DNA of 64,000 nt from the NCBI RefSeq assembly GCF_019645815.1, contig NZ_CP080997.1, forward strand, positions 434,001 to 498,000. Direction: 5' to 3'. Source of the DNA: Mycolicibacter heraklionensis. Lineage in GTDB: Bacteria > Actinomycetota > Actinomycetes > Mycobacteriales > Mycobacteriaceae. Under the pieces are notes generated by a model. The model worked only from the letters and a program-made list of their open reading frames with translations. It ran no database searches and was not told the origin of the DNA. The position numbers and the translations under genes are program-made. Shown here in pieces: positions 49,979-60,200 of the stretch; the stretch's first letter is position 1, and each line of letters opens with the position of its first letter.

Positions 49979-50980
49979 TTGAGCGAGATTCGCCATCCTG
50001 CGGCAACCCGGCCGGTCGGCCTGCTCGGTGTCGGCGCTTCTCGCCCGGCGCGGGTGGTCACCAACGACGAGATCTGTCTGCGCATCGACTCCTCCGACGA
50101 ATGGATCTACTCCCGCACCGGAATCAAGACGCGCCGGTTCGCCGAGAAGACCGACACCGTGGCGGGTTTGGCCATCGAGGCCGGCCGCAACGCGTTAAGC
50201 CATGCCGGGCTCGACGGGTCCGGGGTGGACGCGGTGATCGTCGCGACCAGTACCAACTTCCGTCAAACCCCGTCGTGTGCGCCCACTGTCGCGGTCGGCC
50301 TCGGCGCACGGGGCGTGCCGGCGTTCGACGTGGCCACCGGGTGCGCCGGGTTCGGCTATGCCCTCGGGGTGGCAGCCGATCTACTCCGTGCACGAACCCT
50401 CAACACCGCGTTGGTCATCGGTTCTGAAGTGCTCTCCCCGACGATCGACATGTCGGACCGCTCGAACTGCTTCATCTTCGGCGATGGAGCGGGCGCGGTC
50501 GTCGTCGGTGAGACATCGAGGCACGGTATCGGCCCGACGGTCTGGGGCAGCGACGGTGAGAACTGTGAGGCGATCCGCCAAGACATCGACTGGATCAGCT
50601 ACACCGAGCAGCCGGACGGTCCCCGGCCCTTCCTGCGCATGGACGGCAACGTGGTATTCCGTTGGGCAGCATACGAAATGAGCGACGTGGGGAAACGCGC
50701 CATCGCGGCGGCCGGGTTGCAAGCCCACGATATCGACGTGTTCATTCCGCACCAGGCCAACAGCCGGATCAATGCGCTGATCGCCAAGAGCCTTGAGCTG
50801 CGCTCCGATGTCGTCATCGCCAATGACATCGAGAACAGCGGCAACACCTCCGCGGCGTCCATCCCGCTGGCGATGGAGCAGCTGCTGTCCGCCGGCATCG
50901 CCAAATCCGGTGAGCTGGCTCTGTTGCTCGGCTACGGGTCGGGCTTGAGCTACGCGGCCAGCGTCGTCGTCCTGCCCTGA
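49979..50980 (+). CDS. fabH: Beta-ketoacyl-ACP synthase III
   Basis: 333 residues. The condensing-enzyme triad is intact: C122 ([13 protein letters not shown]), His in [11 protein letters not shown] and Asn in [14 protein letters not shown]. The arginine-rich CoA-binding part is [15 protein letters not shown]. In mycobacteria FabH links the FAS-I acyl-CoA product to malonyl-ACP to start FAS-II mycolate elongation. The TTG at 49979 is the only start near the conserved N-terminus. The M. tuberculosis fabH (Rv0533c) is far from this neighbourhood, so this is either a relocated or a second copy. Confidence 0.92.
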   Translation: MSEIRHPAATRPVGLLGVGASRPARVVTNDEICLRIDSSDEWIYSRTGIKTRRFAEKTDTVAGLAIEAGRNALSHAGLDGSGVDAVIVATSTNFRQTPSCAPTVAVGLGARGVPAFDVATGCAGFGYALGVAADLLRARTLNTALVIGSEVLSPTIDMSDRSNCFIFGDGAGAVVVGETSRHGIGPTVWGSDGENCEAIRQDIDWISYTEQPDGPRPFLRMDGNVVFRWAAYEMSDVGKRAIAAAGLQAHDIDVFIPHQANSRINALIAKSLELRSDVVIANDIENSGNTSAASIPLAMEQLLSAGIAKSGELALLLGYGSGLSYAASVVVLP

Positions 50981-50991
50981 CCCGCGCGGAT

Positions 50992-51618
50992 TCAGCCCAG
51001 CATTCGCAGCGCGGCGTCGACCGCCAGCACCGGTACATCCAACGTCTTCGACGCCAGATCGTGGCGAGCACCGGTGATCTCGACGACCTCGTGCGGCGCG
51101 GGAATCAACGCGGCGGCAGCGCGAACCTCTGCGCAGGTGCCGAAGCTGTCCGAGCTGCCGTGCGTGAACACCGTCGGTACGCCGATCTGGGGCAGGTGCT
51201 CGGTGCGGGTGCGCTCCGGCTTGCCCGGTGGGTGCAGCGGATAGGAAAACAGTGTCAGCACGTCGACCGCAACGTCGCCGGCGGCCACCACCATCGAGGT
51301 CTGCCGGCCGCCGTAGGAATGCCCACCGACGATCAGCGGACCCTCGGCCAGCGCGCGGGCATACCCGATCGCCGCGGTGATGCCCTCCCGATCTGCGGTG
51401 CCCGACCCGGACGGCGGGCCTTTGGGACGACGCCGCCGAAACGGCAGGTTGTAGCGGATCGCCAGGAAACCGCGACGCGACCACTGGTCGCAAAGTCGTT
51501 GCAGCATCGGTGAATCCCGGTCGCCTCCGGCGCCGTGGGTCAGCAACACCACTCCCGCGGGCGTGCCGTCTGGGCGATGAGCTAGCCCGTCCAAACCGGC
51601 TATTTCCTCCAGGCTCAC
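50992..51618 (-). CDS. Alpha/beta hydrolase, dienelactone-hydrolase-like (Rv0421c-like)
   Basis: 208 residues from GTG 51618, which overlaps the thiD stop (GTGA). The nucleophile motif is IVGGHSYGGRQTSMV, the oxyanion stretch LLTHGAGGDRDSPM, and the late His is in TGARHDL. Last gene of the thiC-thiD-hydrolase transcript. A role in thiamin metabolism is suggested only by position. Its stop is 11 bp from the fabH stop. Confidence 0.87.
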   Translation of the reverse strand: MSLEEIAGLDGLAHRPDGTPAGVVLLTHGAGGDRDSPMLQRLCDQWSRRGFLAIRYNLPFRRRRPKGPPSGSGTADREGITAAIGYARALAEGPLIVGGHSYGGRQTSMVVAAGDVAVDVLTLFSYPLHPPGKPERTRTEHLPQIGVPTVFTHGSSDSFGTCAEVRAAAALIPAPHEVVEITGARHDLASKTLDVPVLAVDAALRMLG

Positions 51619-52453
51619 GAGGCGTCCAGCCCCAACCGGAACAACGGCGAGACGGGTCCGTGCCCGTGGCCCAACGGGTAGGCGGCGCGCAGGCACTCGG
51701 TCACCCAGCGCTTGGCGAACGCCACCGCGTCCGGAACGGACAACCCGTGGGCCAGCGCGGCCGCCGAGGCCGCCGCGAGCGTGTCGCCGGCGCCGTGGTC
51801 GTCGCCGGTGGCCACCCGCGGTCCGGGGAATTCCAGAAAATCGGTGCCGTCATAGAGCAAGTCCGGACTGTGCTCCGCCGAGGGCAGGTGCCCCCCCTTG
51901 ACCAACGCCCACCGCGGTCCCAGGGCATGCAACGCTCGCGCGGCCGCGCGCTGGGATGCGGCGTCGACCACCTCGATCCCGACCAGCAGCCGCACCTCGT
52001 GCAGGTTCGGTGTCACCAGGGTTGCGAGCGGAAACAGAGTGTCGCGCAGCGCATCCAGCGCCGACAACGCCAGCAGCGCATCGCCGTGCATGGAGGCCGA
52101 CACCGGATCGACCACCAGGGGGACCGTCAGCCCGAGTTCTTGCCATGTCGCGGCCACCGCGGTGATGATCTGCGCCGACGCCAGCATCCCGGTCTTGGCG
52201 GCCTGGATCCCGATGTCGGGCACCACCGCCGTGATCTGGGCGGCGACGGTGTCGGCGGGAACCTCATGAAAGCTCTTGACTCCCACGGTGTTCTGCACCG
52301 TCACAGCGGTGACCGCGACGCAGGCGTGCACCCCGAGCAACGCACACGTGCGCATATCGGCCGCAATGCCCGCGCCGCCGCCGGAGTCCGATCCGGCAAC
52401 GGTGAGTATCCGTACCGGCGTCGCCCCCGGCGGGGCCAGTGGCAGGAAATCCA

Positions 52454-52454
<1 letters not shown>
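51615..52454 (-). CDS. thiD: Hydroxymethylpyrimidine (phosphate) kinase
   Basis: 279 residues, ribokinase fold. Phosphorylates the pyrimidine precursor twice to the diphosphate used by ThiE. Conserved: ILTVAGSDSGGGAGIAADMRT, NTVGVKSFHEVP, VDPVSASMHGDALL, LVTPNLHEVRLLVG, ALVKGGHL and HGAGDTLAAASAAAL (anion hole). GTG start overlaps the thiC stop by one base. Confidence 0.95.
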
Positions 52455-54347
<1,893 letters not shown>

Positions 54348-54353
54348 AGAGTG

Positions 54354-56111
54354 ATGACGGCGCAGATAGAGCAGGTGAACACCGGCGTCCAAGACCCGGG
54401 CGCCGTCGCCACCGCTCGCCGACGACTGCGCTACGACCGCGACCACCCGCGCTACAAGTGGGTCGCGCTGTCCAACACCACCCTGGGCGTACTGCTCGCC
54501 ACCATCAACGGCTCGATCGTGCTGATCTCGATGCCGGCGATCTTCCGGGGCATCGGACTGAACCCGCTGGAGCCCGCGAACGTCAGCTACTTGCTGTGGA
54601 TGTTGATGGGCTATCTGCTGGTGTCGGCTGTGCTGGTGGTGTTTTTCGGCCGGCTCGGCGACATGTTCGGCAGGGTGCGCATCTACAACTTGGGCTTCGT
54701 GGTGTTCACCGTCGCGGCGATCGCGCTGTCGATCGATCCGTTCGACATGGGCCGCGGCGCCCAGTGGCTGATCGCCTGGCGGGTGGTGCAGGGTGTCGGC
54801 GGGGCGATGCTGATGGCGTCGTCCTCGGCGATCCTCACCGACGCCTTCCCGGCCAATCAGCGCGGCATGGCGCTGGGCGTCAACCAGGTGGCCGCGGTCG
54901 CCGGGTCTTTCGTCGGTCTGCTGATCGGCGGCGTGCTGTCGGAATGGGACTGGCGTGCGGTGTTCTGGGTCGGGGTGCCGATCGGAGTGCTGGGCACCGT
55001 CTGGTCGCTGCGCTCACTGTACGAACTCGGTGAGCGGTCGCCGGCGAAGCTGGACTGGGCGGGCACCGCGACGCTCGGGCTGGGTCTGACCGTGGTGCTG
55101 ACCGCCATCACCTACAGCATTCAGCCACACGGTTCGTCGCCGACCAGCTGGACCAGTCCGGCCGTGCTGGGTTCGCTGGGGCTCGGTGTGGCGCTGCTGG
55201 TGCTGTTCTGCTTCATCGAGCTGCGCGTTGCCGCCCCGCTGCTCGACGTGCGGCTCTTCGCGATTCCGGCGTTCGGGATGGCCAACTTGGCCGGGCTGCT
55301 GTCGGCGGTCGGGCGCGGCGGCATGCAGTTCATGCTGATCATCTGGCTGCAGGGCATCTGGTTGCCGCTGCACGGCTACAGCTACGAGTCGACGCCGTTG
55401 TGGGCGGGTATCTATCTGCTGCCCATGACGGCGGGGTTCCTGTTGGCCGGCCCGGTGGCGGGTTCGTTGTCGGACCGCCGTGGTGCCCGTCCGTTCACGG
55501 TCGGCGGCATGGTGCTGATGGCGGCGACGTTCGTGGGGCTGGTGCTGCTGCCGGTGGACTTCGACTATCGGGTGTTCGCGGCGCTGGTTTTCGTCAACGG
55601 CCTGGGTGGCGGGATTTTCACCGCGCCCAACAGTGCCGTGGTGATGTCCAGTGTCCCGGCCGACCAGCGTGGCGCGGCGTCGGGCGTGCGCGCCACCTTC
55701 TTCAACGCCGGCACGTCGCTGTCGATCGGAATCTTCTTCTCGCTGATGGTGATCGGACTGGCCCACACACTGCCGGCGGCCCTGGGCGCCGGGTTGCAGC
55801 AGCAGGGCGTTTCTGCCGGTGTCGCCGATCAGGTGGCCAACACCCCGCCGGTGGGCAGCCTGTTCGCGGCGTTCCTGGGCTACAACCCCATCGCCGAGCT
55901 GCTGGGGCCCTCCGGTGCTTTGTCTGCGCCGGGTGTCGACGCCGAGACGTTGACCGGGCACAGCTTCTTCCCGCAGTTGATCTCCGGGCCGTTCCACGCC
56001 GGCCTGGCGGTGGTGTTCGCCGCCGCGGCCGTGATGATGCTGCTCGGCGCGCTCGCGTCGTGGCGGACGCCGGGGCGCTACGCCGTCGAGCCGCTGAACC
56101 TCAAGGACTAA
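54354..56111 (+). CDS. MFS multidrug exporter, DHA2 (14-helix, EmrB/QacA) family
   Basis: 585 residues from ATG 54354, preceded by GGGAGAG; an in-frame GTG at 54324 would overlap the operator-like repeats. About 14 membrane helices; motif A-like [14 protein letters not shown] between helices 2 and 3, and the antiporter motif C region [28 protein letters not shown] proton-driven efflux pump for drugs or metabolites. Substrate unknown. Confidence 0.9.
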   Translation: MTAQIEQVNTGVQDPGAVATARRRLRYDRDHPRYKWVALSNTTLGVLLATINGSIVLISMPAIFRGIGLNPLEPANVSYLLWMLMGYLLVSAVLVVFFGRLGDMFGRVRIYNLGFVVFTVAAIALSIDPFDMGRGAQWLIAWRVVQGVGGAMLMASSSAILTDAFPANQRGMALGVNQVAAVAGSFVGLLIGGVLSEWDWRAVFWVGVPIGVLGTVWSLRSLYELGERSPAKLDWAGTATLGLGLTVVLTAITYSIQPHGSSPTSWTSPAVLGSLGLGVALLVLFCFIELRVAAPLLDVRLFAIPAFGMANLAGLLSAVGRGGMQFMLIIWLQGIWLPLHGYSYESTPLWAGIYLLPMTAGFLLAGPVAGSLSDRRGARPFTVGGMVLMAATFVGLVLLPVDFDYRVFAALVFVNGLGGGIFTAPNSAVVMSSVPADQRGAASGVRATFFNAGTSLSIGIFFSLMVIGLAHTLPAALGAGLQQQGVSAGVADQVANTPPVGSLFAAFLGYNPIAELLGPSGALSAPGVDAETLTGHSFFPQLISGPFHAGLAVVFAAAAVMMLLGALASWRTPGRYAVEPLNLKD

Positions 56112-56324
56112 ACCGCGTCTCCAGGGCGCTGTTCGGCTTCTTTCCGGCGCTGCGCGTTGGTCGCAGAACCGGGCCGTAACGGTCTCGTTCTGGTACCAAA
56201 GTGACTGGTGTGACACCTCGTGCGCAGGGGGTTTGGCGGCATCGTTGCACGTCAGAGGCGCTCGCCACGCCCGAATGGGGTGGAGTTGACCGCGCCCCGT
56301 CGGTGGTGCACTATGGACCGTGCA

Positions 56325-56489
56325 AGCACCTCGTTAGGTGAGGCGTCTGCACGGACATAGGCCACTGACCCCGAACGTCGAAAGACGCCCCGGGTCAGGA
56401 CAGCTCTTCCCGGCTTAAGGGTTGAGCCCAAGTGGCTTCCCGTATCGGGACACGCCGTGCAGTGCCAAAGCTCTGACGAGAGGGGTGCG
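56325..56489 (+). promoter_or_regulatory. M-box (ykoK leader) magnesium riboswitch
   Basis: The conserved blocks of the M-box appear in order: CTCGTTAGGTGAGGC (56330-56344), AAAGACGCC...GGGTCA (56381-56398), GCCGTGCAGTGCCAAAGCTCT (56454-56474; written here only as landmarks) and the closing ACGAGAGGGGTGC that pairs with GCACCTCGT to form P1. Magnesium binding compacts this RNA and normally lowers expression of the gene downstream. In M. tuberculosis M-box copies precede Rv1535 and the PE20-PPE31 cluster. Confidence 0.92.
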
Positions 56490-56493
56490 GTCT

Positions 56494-56555
56494 CCCGACA
56501 GTCGTCGGGGCTGCCTCCCAAAGCATGCGGTGAAACCGGCGCGCTCCTGCGCGCC
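56494..56555 (+). terminator. Two hairpins after the M-box, possible expression platform
   Basis: CCCGAC-AGTC-GTCGGG (56494-56509) and GGCGCG-CTCCTG-CGCGCC (56538-56555). They lie between the aptamer and the leader ORF ribosome binding site. Either could act as terminator or spacer; neither has a U-tract, so Rho-dependent control is also possible. Confidence 0.4.
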
Positions 56556-56581
56556 CGCGACCGAGAGGAGGTGAGGGACGA

Positions 56582-56662
56582 ATGAGTTCCGGTGATAGTC
56601 CGAGCCGATATCTGACATCTGTTCCGTCCCCATCCGAACGGTCGCAGACCGCCTCCAGCTGA
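56582..56662 (+). CDS. Leader peptide / small ORF between M-box and the downstream gene
   Basis: 26 codons plus stop: ATG, then Ser/Pro/Thr-rich sequence MSSGDSPSRYLTSVPSPSE, ending QTASS. It has a near-perfect Shine-Dalgarno, AGGAGGTGA (56566-56574), 7 nt before the ATG, better than most annotated genes here. It lies wholly within the riboswitch leader and ends 58 nt before the next start. It may be a regulatory upstream ORF whose translation affects termination or the next gene. Confidence 0.6.
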   Translation: MSSGDSPSRYLTSVPSPSERSQTASS

Positions 56663-56720
56663 GCCACGATTCCGGCCCCCAGCTGAGCGCGTAGCGCCGT
56701 TACGCGACTAGGAGGCCATC

Positions 56721-56924
56721 ATGGTTGCAATCGCCTACACCGACATCACGGCTCCGGCCCCGCGTGCCATCAGCACGGCGAAGAAGCTGGACCGCCGCCC
56801 TGCCGCGCCTGTGGCGCCTGCTTCGGACCCGTTGGTCGACATGACCACCCGGTTGCTCAGTGGCCCGCTGCACCAGATGTATGCACTCCTGTGGCGCGTC
56901 GGAGTGCTGACCGTCAACAACTGA
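56721..56924 (+). CDS. Small protein under M-box control (Rv1535-like position)
   Basis: 67 residues (MVAIAYTDITAPAPRAISTAKK...), ATG with GGAGG 6 nt upstream. Basic Pro/Ala-rich N-terminal half; C-terminal half PLVDMTTRLLSGPLHQMYALLWRVGVL could form an amphipathic or membrane-touching helix. Likely the counterpart of Rv1535, the small M-box-controlled protein of M. tuberculosis, judged from size and control rather than from a sequence comparison. Probably made when Mg2+ is low. Its stop is 3 bp from the stop of the convergent Rv0424c-like gene. Confidence 0.75.
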   Translation: MVAIAYTDITAPAPRAISTAKKLDRRPAAPVAPASDPLVDMTTRLLSGPLHQMYALLWRVGVLTVNN

Positions 56925-56926
56925 GG

Positions 56927-57202
56927 TCAGACATCCTCCAGGGCTTCACCGAGCTGTTCGAGCACCTCGTTGCGGTGGTTGCTGGCCAGAATGTGGCCAG
57001 CAGCCACCGCCAGGGCCACCGGCCAGTCGATGATCTCGAAGGCGGCCAGCAGCGCCAGCCCGCCGTAGTAGGCCAGTTGCTCGGGCCGCGGCACCGTCAC
57101 CTTGCCGAACAGCGGCAATTCGACAGCGAATCCCTCTGCCTCGCGAATGTGGGCCACTGCCTCCCGCTGGGATGCGCTGCGCCGCGGCTTGTCCGCCATC
57201 AT
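56927..57202 (-). CDS. Small conserved protein (Rv0424c-like)
   Basis: 91 residues. A charged N-terminus (ADKPRRSASQREAVAHIREAEG) is followed by a hydrophobic stretch (AYYGGLALLAAFEIIDWPVALAVAAGHILA) that could span the membrane once or twice, and an acidic C-terminus. It overlaps the ctpH stop (ATGA), so it is translated with ctpH and may be a partner of the P-type ATPase; the WPVALAVAAGH part resembles a segment of the Rv0426c-like protein (VEWPVLVAVGGTAL). Confidence 0.75.
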   Translation of the reverse strand: MMADKPRRSASQREAVAHIREAEGFAVELPLFGKVTVPRPEQLAYYGGLALLAAFEIIDWPVALAVAAGHILASNHRNEVLEQLGEALEDV

Positions 57203-60200
57203 GAGCCTCCTGGTGGCGACGGATCGCCGGATGATCGGGCCGCGACCGTTCCGCGGCGAGAGTCAGTGTCTTCATTGTGCACAAGCCGCAGCCGCGGCGC
57301 GGACTGACCGTTGGACGGCTGCGGGCGGTTCGGTGGCCGCGGCCCGGGGACGATGAACTCCCTGGGCCTGGTCGCGTTCTCCTGCAACCCCGACAGCATC
57401 CGGGGCACCACAGCCGCGCCGACGGTGGCCACCGTTGCCGTCCCCAGCGCCTGAGCCCAGCCCAACGGCCCGATCGGGGTGCAACCCAGCAGCTGGCTGA
57501 CACCCGGGATGGTGATCAACGTCCCCATCACGCCCAGCGAGCCGACAGCGGTTGCCACCACCAGCGGATCCCGCGAATCCAACAGCGTCTGGCCCAGCTG
57601 GGTGGCGACCAGCGACACCAGCGCCACCGTCGAGGCCCGTTGCGGACGCCCGGTGACCGAGGCCAGCCCCCAGGCGCCCACTGCGGCCGACGCCGTCGTC
57701 ACACCGCGTACGGCCACCGTGCGCCACAGGGCACGCTCGTCGGGGCCGTGCCCGCCGGCGGCGGCCTGCTCGTTGAGCGAACTGACCGCCAGCGCGGTGG
57801 CCGGCAGCGCGTCGGTCAACATGTTGACCAGCAGCAGCTGGCGCGCGTTCAGCGGCGAGCGGCCGGTCAGTGCGCTACCGATGATCGCGAACGCCACCTC
57901 GCCGGCATTACCGCCGAGCAGCACCGCCACCGCGGCCTGCACCCGCTGCCACAGTTCACGGCCTTCGTCCAGCGCGTCGAGAAGGGTGTCGATCCGCTCG
58001 TCGAGCAGCACCACGTCGGCGGCGGTGCTGGCCGCTTCGCTGCCGTGCGCGACCACCGCGATCCCGACCGTGGCGGCCCGGATCGCCGCCGCGTCGTTCG
58101 CGCCGTCGCCGACCATCGCCGACACCTTGCCGGTGCGCTCCAGAGTCTGAACGATCTGCACCTTGTTCTCCGGAGACATCCGGGCGAACACCACGCGCTC
58201 GGCCACCGCAAGTTCTTGGCCCTTGCGGGACAACGCATCCCACTGCGCACCGCTGATCACCTGATCGCTGTCGACCTCCAGGCCCATCTCCCGCGCGATC
58301 GTGGTGGCGGTCAGCGGGTGGTCGCCGGTGATGAGCCGCACCGGAATTCGGCGGCGCTTGAGGTCGGCGAGCAGTTCGGCGGCCTCGTCGCGTGGAGTGT
58401 CGGACAGCCCGAGCAGGCCGACGAAGGTCAGCCCGTCGCGGCAGTACTCGGCGATCTCGTCGGGCTCGGGATCCGCACCCAGCGCCATGCGTTGCGCGGG
58501 GGTCAAGTCCCGGCGGGCCACCGCGATCACCCGCAGGCCCTCGGCAGCCAGGGCGGCCACCGACTTCTTGATGGCCGGGCCCGCCCCGGTGCACGCCAGC
58601 ACCACTTCCGGGGCGCCCTTGAGGGTCAGTTCGGTTCCCCGCACCGAGGCCGAGAACGGGCGCCCGGAGCGGAACGGCAGATGTGCCGCGGCGGGTCCCT
58701 CGGGTGCACCGGCCACTCCCGCTGCGGCGGCGCCCTCCACGATGGCGGTGTCGGTGGCGTGCACGTGGCGGGTGCCGTTGGACACCGGGGCCGCGCTGGC
58801 CGCGAAGCGCAGCACGTCGTCGTCGGTGAAGCCCGCCGCCGGGTGCACCTGCGACACCCGCAGCCGGTTGCGGCTCAGCGTTCCGGTCTTGTCGAAGCAG
58901 ACCACGTCGACGCGGCCGAGTGCCTCCACCGAACGCGGCACCCGCACCAGCACACCGGCTTTGGTCAACCGTCGGGCCGACGCCTGCTGGGACAGGGTGG
59001 CCACCAGCGGCAGCCCTTCGGGGATGGCCGCGACGCTGACCGCGATGCCGCTGGCCACCGCCTGACGCAACCCGATCCGGCGGGCCATGCCCAGGCCGGT
59101 CACCAGCGCACCGCCGGCCAGGCTGATCCGCCATGCCTTACTGGTGAGCAGGCTCAGCTGATGCTGCAGCCCGATCGCGGACTGATCGCCGGCCACCAGT
59201 TCGGCCGCCCGTCGTCCGTGGGTGTCGCCGCCGCTCGCGGTCACCAGTGCCACTGCGGTTCCGGTCACCACGGTGGTCCCCGCGTAGACCATGCATTCCC
59301 GATCTGCCAGATCGGCACCGGGCGTGGCCTCAACCTGCTTGACCACGGTCAGCGACTCACCGGTCAGCGACGACTCGTCGACCTCCAGATCGATCGCTTC
59401 GATCAACCGGCCATCAGCGGGCACCACCTCGTGGGCGTGCACCTCGATCACATCTCCCGGGAGCAGCTCCTCGGCCGGGATCTCGCAGTGACTGCCGTCG
59501 GGCAGGACCTTGCGCGCCGCCGGAATCTGTTCGTTCAGCAGGACGTTGAGCCGGCGCTCGGCGATGAGTCGCTGCGCGGCGGCCAGCATGGCGTTGCCGC
59601 CCAGCACCGAACCGACCAGCATCGCGTCGACGGGTGAACCCAGCACCGCGCTGGCCGCGGCCCCCAGCGCCAGCACCGGCGTGATGGGGTCGGACAGTTC
59701 ACTGCGCACGGCTTGGGCGAACTGCCGCAGCATTCTCGGCGGCGCGGTCCGCTGCGCGCCGCGGCGCGCCAGATCCACTGCCGCCAGCGCAGCCGCCGCG
59801 GCCGGCGCATGGTGGGGCGTGGCCGGCTCCGCCAGCTCCGGCGGCGGCAACACCGCCCGTACCTGGCCGACGGACATCGCGTGCCACTCGTGCACGGCCG
59901 CCGGCCGGGGCACCGCGGCGTCCACGGCCCGGCGGGCCAGCCAGTAACCCGACAGTGCGCCGGCCGCCGCGCCCGTGGTCACCGGACCCGGCCCGCTGCC
60001 GCGGACCCCGGGCAGCATCAGCAGCGAGCCCAATGCGGTAGCGCCGGTGGCGATCTCGACGCCACGATGGCTGGCGGAACGGGCGGCGGGCAAGGAATGC
60101 AGCACCCGCCACGCCGCAGCCAGGTCGGTCAGCAGTACGTCGGCGCACCAGGGCGGGACGCCCTGTCCCGGCAGCACGCCCAGTGCCACGTCGGCCGCGG

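Noticed and set aside
57277..59637. Long plus-strand ORFs (786 and 652 codons) opposite ctpH
   Set aside because: Antisense shadows of ctpH, whose P-type motifs are clear; composition is not protein-like.
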